Origin: Bog-756 sp963738545
GTDB taxonomy: Bacteria; Actinomycetota; Acidimicrobiia; Acidimicrobiales; RAAP-2
NCBI GenBank assembly: GCA_963738545.1
Contig: CAVTXA010000002.1
Span: forward strand, 372,001-436,000
Direction: 5' to 3'
Length of the DNA: 64,000 nucleotides
The notes under the pieces are model-generated. The model was not told where the DNA came from and did not search any database. It was given only the letters and a program-made list of their open reading frames with translations. The first letter of the stretch is position 1. Each line of letters starts with the position of its first letter. Made by a program: the position numbers and the translations under genes. Below, piece by piece: positions 38,401 through 47,322 of this stretch.

Positions 38401-39234
38401 ATGCTGCTGGCCATCGATGTGGGCAACACCGAGACCGTGGTCGGCCTGTTCGCCGACGACCCGTCCGACCCACCCGGAACCGGCCCCCGGGACGGGAACG
38501 AGCCCACCGGCCTGGCCCATCACTGGCGCCTGTCCACCGTGGCCGAGCGCACCGCCGATGAGCATGCGCTGCTGCTCACGCAGCTGCTCGACCTCGACGG
38601 CCTGGACATCGACACGGCCGTCTCGGGCATCGCGGTGACCTCGTCGGTGCCGCTGGTCACGGCCAATCTGCGTCAGATGGTGTCCCGATGGTTCGAGGTG
38701 CCCGCCGTGGTGCTCGAACCCGGGGTGAAGAGCGGGATGCCCATCCTCTACGACAACCCCAAAGAGGTGGGGGCGGACAGGATCGCCAACGCCGTGGGCG
38801 CCCACGACCTCTTCGGGGGCCCGTGCGTGGTGGTCGACCTGGGCACGGCCACGACGTTCGACGCCATCTCGGCGGCCGGCGAGTACCTGGGCGGGGCCAT
38901 CACCCCGGGGGTGGCCATCAGCCTCGACGCCCTCTTCGCCCATGCCGCCGCGCTGCGCCGGGTGGAGCTGGTCGAACCCCGGAGCGTCATCGGCAAGTCG
39001 ACGGTGGAGTCGATCCAGTCGGGCGCCCTGTACGGCTTCGCCGGCCAGGTCGACGGCTTGTGCCGCCGGTTCGCCGCCGTGCTCGGCGACTGCACCGTGG
39101 TGGCCACCGGTGGGCTCTCGGAGCTCATCTCGCCCTATGCCGAGGAGATCGAGTACGTGGAGCCCTGGCTCACCCTCCACGGGCTGCGCATCATCTTCGA
39201 ACGGAACTCGCCGGCCGGCCCACCGCCGCGCTAG
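38401..39234 (+). CDS. coaX: Type III pantothenate kinase
   Basis: A 277-residue ASKHA-fold kinase, first step from pantothenate to CoA. MLLAIDVGNTETVVGLF is the phosphate loop, PGVKSGMPILYDNPKEVGADRIAN the pantothenate block, and VVVDLGTATTFDAIS the second phosphate motif. ATG 38401 sits 2 nt after the nadC stop. It has an acidic insertion (DDPSDPPGTGPRDGNEPTG) after beta-1, longer than most homologues. It ends the cofactor run; the next gene is convergent. Confidence 0.94.
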   Translation: MLLAIDVGNTETVVGLFADDPSDPPGTGPRDGNEPTGLAHHWRLSTVAERTADEHALLLTQLLDLDGLDIDTAVSGIAVTSSVPLVTANLRQMVSRWFEVPAVVLEPGVKSGMPILYDNPKEVGADRIANAVGAHDLFGGPCVVVDLGTATTFDAISAAGEYLGGAITPGVAISLDALFAHAAALRRVELVEPRSVIGKSTVESIQSGALYGFAGQVDGLCRRFAAVLGDCTVVATGGLSELISPYAEEIEYVEPWLTLHGLRIIFERNSPAGPPPR

Positions 39235-39241
39235 GTCCGGC

Positions 39242-40786
39242 TCACACCGGGGCCTCCAGGGCCAGGCGGGGTGCACGGACCGCCGGCTGGTGGTCCCACA
39301 GGTCGGCCACCAGGTCGCTGCGGAGGGCGGCCACGGAGGGGTCGTCCCAGAGGTTGACCTGCTGGAGGGGATCCTCGTTGAGGTCGTAGAGCTCGCCCTC
39401 GGTGCCGTCGTGGGAGGTTCCGGGGCGGTAGGCGGTGCACACCCAGTGGTCCCGCATGATGGTGCGCAGGTGGACGTCGGTGCCGAACAGCTCGCTGTCC
39501 CACTCGGTGAGCACCCGTTCGAACCCGCGGGCCTCCGCGTCGGCATCGTCCACAGGCAGGGACCCGCCCTGCATCCATCCGGGGGCTTCGATGCCGGCGA
39601 TGGCACAGAGGGTGGGGGCCAGATCGACCAGGCCCACCGGCCGGGACACCTCGGCCGGTTTGGCGGCCGCACTCGGCGCCGGCCGCCAGACCAGCGGGAT
39701 CCGCATGAGGGCATCCACGTGGTAGGGGCCCTTGAACAGCAGCCCGAAGTCACCCTGCAACTCGCCGTGGTCGGTGGTGAAGAACACGTCGAGGTCGTCG
39801 GCCCAGCCCCGCCGGCCGATGTGACCGAGCACCCGGCCCAGGGCCTCGTCGATCAGCTCGCACTCGACGGCGTTGCGTGCGTTGACCTCGCGGACCTGGT
39901 CGGGGGTGAGGGTGGCCGGCACCCAGTCGGCCGGGGCCTCGTAGTTGGAGACGAGGGCCCCGTCGTACCAGAGCCGCCAGTGCCGGGGCTTGGCGGCGAG
40001 GATGGCCTCGCGTTCGGACCGGTCCTCGGGATAGCCAGCGGGCAGGGGCACGTCGCGCCAATCGATGCGGCCCACCTCGGACTCGGGTGGGTCCCAGGGG
40101 TGGTGGGGGTCGGGGAAGCTCATCCAGCAGAACCAGTCCTCGTCGGCCCGGAGGGTGTCCAACCACGCCATGGTCCGATCGGCCACCCACTCGGTGTGGT
40201 AGATGTCGCGGTCCACTGGGTTGACCTTGACCTGGGGGGCGTCCGTGTCCCCGCCCCCGGCGGCATTGACCTGGAGGGAGGCGTCGAGTGCCGGGTAGAA
40301 GCCGCCCAGGGCCTCGGGGTGCTCGGCCATCATCCAGCGGGCGTAGTGCAACGGTCCGATCACCCCGTGGGTGGCCAGCTCGAGGTGCTCGAAGCCGCGG
40401 TGGAGGCCTCCGGGGGGCTCGGTCCCCGTCTGGGCCAGCGCGTTCTCACCGAAGCGGAAGAACGGGTCGAGGAACGGCTCGAAATGGGCCTTGCCCACCA
40501 GGGCGGTCCGGTAGCCGGCGCCGTGCAACTCCGCCGCCACCGAGGGTGCGTCCAGGGGTAGCGGTACCCCGTTCATCCAGACACCGTGGGTGCTCGGATG
40601 CTGACCGGTGAGGATGGTGGACCGGGAGGGCATGCACACCACCGACTGGGGGTGGGCCCGGGTGAACCGGATGCCCTCGGCGGCGAGCCCGTCCACGACG
40701 GGTGTGCGTCCGAGGGCTCCGCCGTTGCAGCCGAGGGTGTCGTACCGTTGCTGGTCGGTAGTGACCAGGAGGATCTTTCGGCCCAT
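39242..40786 (-). CDS. Type I sulfatase
   Basis: A 514-residue alkaline-phosphatase-superfamily hydrolase. KILLVTTDQQRYDTLG binds the metal, and C51-M-P-S-R (VVCMPSRSTILTG) is the sulfatase signature whose Cys must become formylglycine. GKAHF, FPDPHHPW and FFTTDHGELQGDFG complete the site. Cytosolic by sequence (no signal peptide). The substrate is unknown. A formylglycine-generating enzyme is needed; none is obvious here (the EgtB at 54 kb has the same fold but a different role). Confidence 0.9.
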   Translation of the reverse strand: MGRKILLVTTDQQRYDTLGCNGGALGRTPVVDGLAAEGIRFTRAHPQSVVCMPSRSTILTGQHPSTHGVWMNGVPLPLDAPSVAAELHGAGYRTALVGKAHFEPFLDPFFRFGENALAQTGTEPPGGLHRGFEHLELATHGVIGPLHYARWMMAEHPEALGGFYPALDASLQVNAAGGGDTDAPQVKVNPVDRDIYHTEWVADRTMAWLDTLRADEDWFCWMSFPDPHHPWDPPESEVGRIDWRDVPLPAGYPEDRSEREAILAAKPRHWRLWYDGALVSNYEAPADWVPATLTPDQVREVNARNAVECELIDEALGRVLGHIGRRGWADDLDVFFTTDHGELQGDFGLLFKGPYHVDALMRIPLVWRPAPSAAAKPAEVSRPVGLVDLAPTLCAIAGIEAPGWMQGGSLPVDDADAEARGFERVLTEWDSELFGTDVHLRTIMRDHWVCTAYRPGTSHDGTEGELYDLNEDPLQQVNLWDDPSVAALRSDLVADLWDHQPAVRAPRLALEAPV

Positions 40787-40847
40787 CAGTGCGGTACCTT
40801 CCTGTCGTCGATTGGGGACGGCCCGGGGTGCCCGGTGCGGTCCCGGG

Positions 40848-41285
40848 TCATGCGGGCGCCGGGTCCGCCAGGCCCAGCAATCCGGTGAGCGCCAGGAGTC
40901 CCGATCGGGCCGCGCCCCCGATGACCAGGGCCAGCGGGGCCGGATCGGCGTCGACCGAGTACACGGCCAGACAGGTGCCGTCGGCCAGGTCGTGGACGTC
41001 GATGGTGCTCAGGTGCTCGGCGAACATGGGGGCGGTGATGCGGTACTGCAGTCGGCGCAGCGTGGAATCGACGGTCACCAGGTCCTCGGGCATGGGGATG
41101 CCCGAGGCCGTCACCACCACCCGGTGGATCCCGTCCACCGTGCACGACACGATGCCGGGGAACCACTCGTGCACACGTTCGGGTGCCCCGAGGAGGGCCC
41201 ACACGTCGTCGGTTCGACGGCGGAGTCGGACGGCGTGGCGGGCGCTTCCCCGTTTGGCCGTCACGCCCGCGCCCCGGCGTTCCAC
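40848..41285 (-). CDS. SRPBCC-family protein
   Basis: A 145-residue protein. SARHAVRLRRRTDDVWALLGAPERVHEWFPGIV is the family N-terminus (strand, helix, then the W-F-P-G turn), and later ITAPMFAEHLSTIDVHDL matches the polyketide-cyclase/dehydrase type. The C-terminus ends in an Ala/Leu-rich helix. The ligand is unknown. It lies 61 nt upstream of the sulfatase, same strand. The first 15 residues may be dispensable. Confidence 0.7.
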   Translation of the reverse strand: MERRGAGVTAKRGSARHAVRLRRRTDDVWALLGAPERVHEWFPGIVSCTVDGIHRVVVTASGIPMPEDLVTVDSTLRRLQYRITAPMFAEHLSTIDVHDLADGTCLAVYSVDADPAPLALVIGGAARSGLLALTGLLGLADPAPA

Positions 41286-41568
41286 GGCCCAGGGGCGGCC
41301 CGGCGGAGCGGTCTCGATCGACGTCGGTCCGGCACCGGCCCTCGGAGGTGGACGAGGCCGTGGCGAGGGAGCATCCAGGCACGGTAACCGTTGGCAGTTC
41401 CTCTGACAATTGATGCGTTGAGCAGGGGAGATGCCATCGAGGACCGCTGGATCCCGGGGCCGAAGCCTTCATCGGCCCCTAACATCGGCCTCACGCATCC
41501 CACATGCGGCGGGGCGATAACTGAGTGGTAGCCGGAACCGCCGGCCCATTGCAGGAGGTAGTACAGCC

Positions 41569-41952
41569 ATGAAGCACGTCATCCCCACCGCCAAGAAGCT
41601 GATCGTGGGCGTGGTGGCCGTCGGAGCCCTCTCCGTCGGTGCCGCCGGAATCGCCGGAGCCGCCACCCCTGGGTCGAGCAGCGCCAGCCCGACGGCGACG
41701 CACACGTTCAACTGCGCCAACGCCCCCAAGGTGCTGGCCAGGATCCAAAAGGCCGAGACGGACATCGCCAACGGTCTGCCCAAGCTGACCGCGGCTCAGG
41801 CCAAGGCGGCCTCCGCCGGCCGGACCACGCTGGCCGCCCGCCTGCAGAGGCGGATCACCCGGCTCGAGAGCCCCACCTTCAAGGCCCGCCTGGACAAGGC
41901 CACCACGGCCATCGACGCCAAGTGCAACGTGGCGGCCCCGCCAGCCGGCTGA
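41569..41952 (+). CDS. Small secreted protein of unknown function
   Basis: A 127-residue protein with a Sec signal peptide: KHVIPTAKK basic start, LIVGVVAVGALSVGAAGIAG core, and a likely AGA/ATP cleavage near residue 31. The mature part is an Ala/Thr/Lys-rich helical region with two Cys (about 49 and 121) that could form a disulfide. GCAGGAGG precedes the ATG. I recognise no family. The upstream 283-bp gap contains no other gene I can support. Confidence 0.65.
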   Translation: MKHVIPTAKKLIVGVVAVGALSVGAAGIAGAATPGSSSASPTATHTFNCANAPKVLARIQKAETDIANGLPKLTAAQAKAASAGRTTLAARLQRRITRLESPTFKARLDKATTAIDAKCNVAAPPAG

Positions 41953-42044
41953 GGTACGTCGGTGAGCTGACCCGTCAGCTCCGGTGCGAACGGGCGGTCG
42001 GTCGGCACTCATGTCGACCGACCGCTCCCGCGTCGGGACCCCGT

Positions 42045-43022
42045 TCAGTCGACGGGCAAGTCGTCCACCAGGGAGTGGGCCAGGCTGGTGAATCCCGAAG
42101 CGAGTTCCGGCGACGGCCCTGAACCCGCCGCCGCCGCTGCCGCCTCGGCGTACCGGCGGGCGACCACCACCGACTCGCCGATGGCTCCCGACGCGGCCAC
42201 GATGGCCCGGGCCTTGTCCCGCTCGGGCTGACCCAGCGGCTGTCCGAGCAGGGTGCGGAGCTCGGGCCCGGCCTCGGGATCGGCCAGGGCCAGGAGCACC
42301 GGAAGGGTGTAGATACCCTCCGCCAGGTCCTGACCGGCCGGCTTCCCCAGCTCGGCCTCGGTGCCGATGACGTCGAGGATGTCGTCACGGACCTGGAAGA
42401 TCATCCCGAACGAACGCCCGAACTCGGTGTACGCGTCGATCTGGGTCCGGGGGAGGCCACCGGTGAGCGCCCCGATGCGACACGACGTGGCCATGAGGGA
42501 GGCGGTCTTGCCGGCGATGGCCCGCTCGTAGGCGTCCCGGCTCCTCCCGGGCTGAAAGGCGGCGTGGACCTCGGCCACCTGGCCCTGGCACAGTTCGCCC
42601 AGGGTGGCGGCCAGGAGTCCGGCGATCTCGGTGCCCAACCCGGCGGCGATCTCCGCCGACCGGGCCAACAGGAAGTCGCCGGCCACGATGGCCACCAGGT
42701 TGCCGAATCGGGCGTTCACGCTCTCGACGTTTCGCCGGACCGTGGCCTCGTCCATGACGTCGTCGTGGTAGAGGGAGGCCAGGTGGACCAGCTCCACCGC
42801 CACCGCCCCCAAGAGGTCCTCCCGGGTGGCGGCTGTCGTCCCCGATGTAGCGGTGGCCAGGGCCAATACCGGCCGGAGCCGCTTGCCCCCGGCGGCCAGG
42901 AGGTGGGTGGTCACCTCGTCGAGGAAGCCGTCCCCGGTCACCACCGACTCCACGAGCAGGGGCTCGAGGCGCTTCAGCTGTTCTTCGAGTGCGGGAAGCC
43001 CGAGGAGTTCGACGACGTTCAC
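42045..43022 (-). CDS. Polyprenyl diphosphate synthase (trans-isoprenyl)
   Basis: A 325-residue enzyme elongating farnesyl/geranylgeranyl diphosphate, probably for a respiratory-quinone side chain. The first Asp-rich motif is LYHDDVMDEATVRR, the second is IFQVRDDILDV, and GGKRLRPVL is the N-terminal block. Chain length cannot be read securely, but small residues before the first motif (VHLAS) suit a long product. It is divergent from clpC (129 bp). Confidence 0.92.
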   Translation of the reverse strand: MNVVELLGLPALEEQLKRLEPLLVESVVTGDGFLDEVTTHLLAAGGKRLRPVLALATATSGTTAATREDLLGAVAVELVHLASLYHDDVMDEATVRRNVESVNARFGNLVAIVAGDFLLARSAEIAAGLGTEIAGLLAATLGELCQGQVAEVHAAFQPGRSRDAYERAIAGKTASLMATSCRIGALTGGLPRTQIDAYTEFGRSFGMIFQVRDDILDVIGTEAELGKPAGQDLAEGIYTLPVLLALADPEAGPELRTLLGQPLGQPERDKARAIVAASGAIGESVVVARRYAEAAAAAAGSGPSPELASGFTSLAHSLVDDLPVD

Positions 43023-43151
43023 TTCCTACAGACGATAGGCGCGGATGCCGATGGCTGAGAAAAGCAGGGGAAAATGGGTCCGTGCGGGTGTGTATGTCGC
43101 GGGTACCTGTAGACTTCGCTTCAGTTACTGACCGCGGATGGAGGCGGTGGA

Positions 43152-45704
43152 GTGTTCGAACGATTCACAGACCGGGCTCGTCGAGTTCTTGTGTTGGCGC
43201 AAGAGGAGGCGCGGCTGCTCAACCACAGCTTCATCGGCACCGAGCACATCCTCCTGGGCCTGATCCACGAGGGTGAGGGAGTCGCGGCCAAGGCACTGGA
43301 GTCTCTGGGCGTCTCGCTGGAGGCGGTGCGGGAGAAGGTCGAAGAGACGATCGGACTGGCCGGCACGGCCCCGACCGGCTCGCCCCCCTTCACCCCCCGG
43401 GCCAAGAAGGTCCTCGAGCTGTCGCTGCGTGAGGCCCTGCAACTGGGGCACAGCTACATCGGCACCGAGCACATGCTCCTCGGGCTCGTCCGAGAGGGCG
43501 AGGGCGTCGCCGCTCAGGTGCTCGTGAGCTTGGGCGCCGACCTCCCCCGGGTCCGCCAGCAGGTCATCCAGCTGCTCTCGGGCTACCAGGGCAAGGAGTC
43601 GGTGGGCGCAGGTGCCCCGGGCTCCCAGTCCTCGGACGCGCCCACCGGATCGCCGGTGCTGGACCAGTTCGGCCGCAACCTCACCGCCCTCGCCCGGGAC
43701 CACAAGCTGGATCCGGTCATCGGTCGGGAGAAAGAGATCGAGCGGGTGATGCAGGTCTTGTCGCGCCGCACCAAGAACAACCCGGTGCTCATCGGGGAGC
43801 CGGGCGTGGGCAAGACCGCCATCGTGGAGGGGCTGGCTCAGCGCATCGTGGCCGACGACGTTCCCGAGACGCTCACGGGCAAGCAGCTGTACACCCTCGA
43901 CCTCGGGGCCCTGGTGGCCGGCAGCCGGTACCGCGGCGACTTCGAGGAGCGCCTGAAGAAGGTCCTGAAGGAGATCCGCACCCGCGGCGACATCGTCCTG
44001 TTCATCGACGAGCTCCACACCCTGGTGGGTGCCGGTGCCGCCGAGGGGGCCATCGACGCCGCCTCCATCCTGAAGCCCATGCTGGCCCGGGGTGAGTTGC
44101 AGACCATCGGTGCCACCACCATCGACGAGTACCGCAAGCACCTCGAAAAGGACGCCGCCCTCGAGCGGCGGTTCCAGCCCATCAAGGTCGAGCAGCCCAA
44201 CGTGGCGCTGACCATTGAGATCCTGAAGGGGCTCCGGGACCGCTACGAGTCGCACCATGCCGTCACCATCACCGACCAGGCCCTGGTGGCCGCGGCCAAC
44301 CTGGCCGACCGCTACCTGGCCGACCGATACCTCCCGGACAAAGCCATCGACCTCATCGACGAGGCCGGCAGCCGCCTGCGCATCCGCCGGATGACCACGC
44401 CTCCGGCCTACAAGAAGTTGGAGGAGGACATCACCCGCCTCCGAGCCGACAAGGAGGCCGCGCTGGAGAAGCAGGCCTTCGACCAGGCCAAGAAGCTCGC
44501 CGAGCAGGAGAAGGAGCGCCTCGACTCGAAAGAGGCCATGGAGGCGGAGTGGCGCGCCGAGGGCGTGGACCTCTTCGACGTGGTCGACGAGGAAGTCATC
44601 GCCGAGGTGCTGGCCAACTGGACGGGCATTCCCGTCTACCGCCTCACCGAGGAGGAGACGGCCAAGCTGCTGCGCATGGAGGACGAACTGCACAAGCGGG
44701 TCATCGGACAAGAGCCCGCCATCGCCGCCCTGGCCCGGTCCATCCGGCGCACCCGTGCCGGTCTGAAGGACCCCAAGCGTCCGAGCGGGTCGTTCATCTT
44801 CTTGGGACCGACCGGCGTGGGCAAGACCGAGTTGGCCAAGACGTTGGCCGAGTTCCTCTTCGACGACGAGGACGCCCTCATCCAGCTGGACATGTCCGAG
44901 TACATGGAGAAGCACACGGTGAGCCGCCTGGTCGGCTCGCCCCCCGGCTACGTCGGGTACGAGGAGGGTGGGCAGCTGACCGAGGCGGTCCGCCGCAAGC
45001 CCTTCTCGGTGGTGCTCTTCGACGAGGTCGAGAAGGCCCATGCTGATGTGTTCAACACGCTGCTCCAGATCCTGGAGGACGGCCGGTTGACCGACGCCCA
45101 GGGCCGCTCGGTCGACTTCAAGAACACCGTGCTGATCATGACGTCCAACCTCGGAACCGCCGACCTGCGCAAGTCGTCGGTGGGCTTCGCCAAGACCTCG
45201 GAGGCCGTGACCTACGAGCGGATGAAGACCAAGGTCAACGAGGCCCTGAAGGCCCACTTCCGACCCGAGTTCCTCAACCGCATCGACGAGGTCGTGGTGT
45301 TCCACGAGCTGTCCAAGGTCGAGGTGGTCGAGATCGTGGACCTGATGATCCAACGGGTCTCCACCCAGCTGGAACTGCAGGGTCTCAGCCTCATCCTGAC
45401 CCCGCCGGCCAAGCAACTGTTGGCTGACAAGGGCTACGACCCCCAGCTGGGGGCCCGGCCGCTGCGCCGTGCCATCCAGCAGATGGTCGAGGATCCACTG
45501 TCGGAGCGGATCCTGTGGAAGGAGTTCCGGGTCGGCGAGACCATCGTGGTCGATGTGGAGACCATCACGCCCGAGGCCGCCGCGGCCTACGACGTGAAGG
45601 GCGCTCCTCCGCTGATCGCCGGGGAGCAGCAGCTGACCTTCACCGCCATCGAGGGTGTCGAGCCCCCGCCGCCGGTGGAGTTGGCCGACGCCTCCGCCGA
45701 CTGA
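43152..45704 (+). CDS. clpC: ClpC AAA+ protease ATPase subunit
   Basis: An 850-residue unfoldase for ClpP. Two N-terminal Clp_N repeats (FERFTDRARRVLVLAQEEAR; SYIGTEHMLLGLVREG), NBD1 Walker A GEPGVGKTAIVEGLAQRI, a middle UVR/coiled-coil region (about 415-470), NBD2 Walker A LGPTGVGKTELAKTLAEF, the GSPPGYVGYEEGGQLTEAVR pore loop, and the C-terminal domain are all present. GTG start with GGAGG upstream; TAGACT at 43110-43115 is a likely -10 with a leader of about 30 nt. Confidence 0.97.
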   Translation: MFERFTDRARRVLVLAQEEARLLNHSFIGTEHILLGLIHEGEGVAAKALESLGVSLEAVREKVEETIGLAGTAPTGSPPFTPRAKKVLELSLREALQLGHSYIGTEHMLLGLVREGEGVAAQVLVSLGADLPRVRQQVIQLLSGYQGKESVGAGAPGSQSSDAPTGSPVLDQFGRNLTALARDHKLDPVIGREKEIERVMQVLSRRTKNNPVLIGEPGVGKTAIVEGLAQRIVADDVPETLTGKQLYTLDLGALVAGSRYRGDFEERLKKVLKEIRTRGDIVLFIDELHTLVGAGAAEGAIDAASILKPMLARGELQTIGATTIDEYRKHLEKDAALERRFQPIKVEQPNVALTIEILKGLRDRYESHHAVTITDQALVAAANLADRYLADRYLPDKAIDLIDEAGSRLRIRRMTTPPAYKKLEEDITRLRADKEAALEKQAFDQAKKLAEQEKERLDSKEAMEAEWRAEGVDLFDVVDEEVIAEVLANWTGIPVYRLTEEETAKLLRMEDELHKRVIGQEPAIAALARSIRRTRAGLKDPKRPSGSFIFLGPTGVGKTELAKTLAEFLFDDEDALIQLDMSEYMEKHTVSRLVGSPPGYVGYEEGGQLTEAVRRKPFSVVLFDEVEKAHADVFNTLLQILEDGRLTDAQGRSVDFKNTVLIMTSNLGTADLRKSSVGFAKTSEAVTYERMKTKVNEALKAHFRPEFLNRIDEVVVFHELSKVEVVEIVDLMIQRVSTQLELQGLSLILTPPAKQLLADKGYDPQLGARPLRRAIQQMVEDPLSERILWKEFRVGETIVVDVETITPEAAAAYDVKGAPPLIAGEQQLTFTAIEGVEPPPPVELADASAD

Positions 45705-45729
45705 CGGATCTATCTGAAGCCTGACTGCG

Positions 45730-45758
45730 CCCGCCCCGCCGGATTCCGGCGGGGCGGG
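45730..45758 (+). terminator. GC-rich hairpin after clpC
   Basis: CCCGCCCCGCCGG (45730-45742) pairs perfectly with 45746-45758 around an ATT loop, 25 nt after the clpC stop. There is no U tract; such I-shaped terminators are usual in actinobacteria. Confidence 0.6.
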
Positions 45759-45866
45759 TGCGCGTTCGGGGCCAGCGGGTGCCGCTACGGCGGGACGCCC
45801 TCCTGACGCCGGCCGGGTGGCCGTCCGCCCCGGCTACGGGTCACCCCCGTGGTCACACCCAGTCCC

Positions 45867-45872
45867 TACCAT
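45867..45872 (+). promoter_or_regulatory. -10 hexamer TACCAT before radA
   Basis: TACCAT ends 7 nt before the radA ATG at 45880, another leaderless layout. Confidence 0.45.
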
Positions 45873-45879
45873 CAGGGGC

Positions 45880-47271
45880 ATGGCCAAGACCGCGAAGCGC
45901 CACCGCTGCATCGACTGCGGGTCGACGACGGCCCGTTGGGCGGGGCGGTGTCCGACCTGCGGGGAGTGGAACACCCTGGTGGAGGAGAGCCAGCTCGGAT
46001 CCCTCGTCCAGGCGGTGGACGCCCTCGGTCTGGAGACCATGCCGCTCCAGCTGTCCGAGGTGGACGTCTCCGAGGCCGCGGCCATCCCGACCGGGGTGGA
46101 GGAGTTCGACCGGGTCCTGTCGGGGGGACTGGTTCCCGGTTCGGTCACACTCCTCGGCGGTGAGCCCGGTATCGGGAAGTCCACCCTGCTCCTCCAGGTG
46201 CTGGCCGCCCGCGCCGCCGCCGGCCACCGGGTCCTGCTGATCTCGGCCGAGGAGTCGGCCCACCAGGTCCGCCTGCGGGCCGAGCGGTTGGGGCCCATTC
46301 CCCCCGGACTGCTCATCCTGCCCGTCACCGAGGTGGGCGCCATCATCGCCGGCGTCGCCGAGGCGGAGCCCGATCTCGTGGTGGTGGACTCCATCCAGGC
46401 GGTGTCGATCGGTCCCACCCCGGCGGGCGAGCGACGGACCACCGGGGTACCCGGCAGCGTGACCCAGGTACGCGAGTGTGCCGACCAGCTGGTCAGCCTG
46501 GCCAAGACCCGGGGGGTGGCCACCGTGCTGGTCGGCCACGTGACCAAGGACGGCTCGCTGGCCGGGCCGCGGACCCTCGAGCACATGGTGGACACGGTGT
46601 TGAACTTCGAGGGTGACCGGCACCACGCCATTCGGCTGCTCCAGGCGGTGAAGCACCGGTTCGGGCCCACCGGGGAGCTGGGCCTGTTCGAGATGGGCGA
46701 CCAGGGGCTCAAGCCGGTCGACGATCCCGGACGGCTCCTCTTGGGGGATCGCCTGGTCGGGGTGCCCGGCGGCGTGGTGCTCCCGGCCGTCCAGGGTCGC
46801 CGCACCCTGGTGGTGGAGCTCCAGGCCCTGGTGACTCCCCAGGGGCAGGCCCAACCCAAGCGGACGGTCGTGGGCCTGGACAGCGGGCGCCTGGGCATGA
46901 TGCTGGCCGTGCTCAACCGCTACGCCGACCTGGCCGTGGTGGGGATGGACGTCTTCGCCTCGGTGGCCGGCGGGATCAAGGTGACCGAGCCCGGCGCCGA
47001 CCTGGCCGTGGCCCTCGCTGTGGCCTCGGCGACCACCGGGGTGGCCCTGCCGGCCAACCTCGCCGCGGTGGGCGAGGTGGGACTGGCCGGCGAGGTGCGC
47101 CAGGTCACCAACCTTCCCCGCCGACTGGAGGAGTGCGCCCGGCTGGGCTTCGAGCGGGTGGCGGTGCCGGCATCAGCACCGAGCGGGCCTCCGGGGATGG
47201 AGCTCATCCGGGTGGACAGCGTGGCCCAGGCCGTCCTGTGGTTGGCCACCGGGGAGCACCGCGAAGCGTAA
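45880..47271 (+). CDS. radA: DNA repair protein RadA/Sms
   Basis: A 463-residue RecA-like ATPase acting on branched recombination intermediates. The N-terminal zinc finger is HRCIDCGSTTARWAGRCPTCGEW; Walker A is LGGEPGIGKSTLLLQ; the RadA-specific KHRFG motif (VKHRFGPTGELG) is followed by a Lon-like C-terminal domain (ADLAVALAVASATTG, GEVGLAGEVRQV). ATG 45880 places the zinc finger at residue 8; the longer frame from 45817 is not needed. It is 51 nt before disA. Confidence 0.96.
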   Translation: MAKTAKRHRCIDCGSTTARWAGRCPTCGEWNTLVEESQLGSLVQAVDALGLETMPLQLSEVDVSEAAAIPTGVEEFDRVLSGGLVPGSVTLLGGEPGIGKSTLLLQVLAARAAAGHRVLLISAEESAHQVRLRAERLGPIPPGLLILPVTEVGAIIAGVAEAEPDLVVVDSIQAVSIGPTPAGERRTTGVPGSVTQVRECADQLVSLAKTRGVATVLVGHVTKDGSLAGPRTLEHMVDTVLNFEGDRHHAIRLLQAVKHRFGPTGELGLFEMGDQGLKPVDDPGRLLLGDRLVGVPGGVVLPAVQGRRTLVVELQALVTPQGQAQPKRTVVGLDSGRLGMMLAVLNRYADLAVVGMDVFASVAGGIKVTEPGADLAVALAVASATTGVALPANLAAVGEVGLAGEVRQVTNLPRRLEECARLGFERVAVPASAPSGPPGMELIRVDSVAQAVLWLATGEHREA

Positions 47272-47310
47272 GGAGCGCGCTCGGACGGGGCCCGAGGGGA
47301 CCCGGCCGGG

Positions 47311-47316
47311 TACGAT
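47311..47316 (+). promoter_or_regulatory. -10 hexamer TACGAT before disA
   Basis: TACGAT ends 6 nt before the GTG of disA at 47323. It supports a separate leaderless disA transcript besides any radA read-through. Confidence 0.5.
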
Positions 47317-47322
47317 TCCCCT

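Noticed and set aside
35843..38473. An 876-residue minus-strand frame
   Set aside because: It is a shadow of nadB and nadC, whose family motifs are complete on the plus strand.
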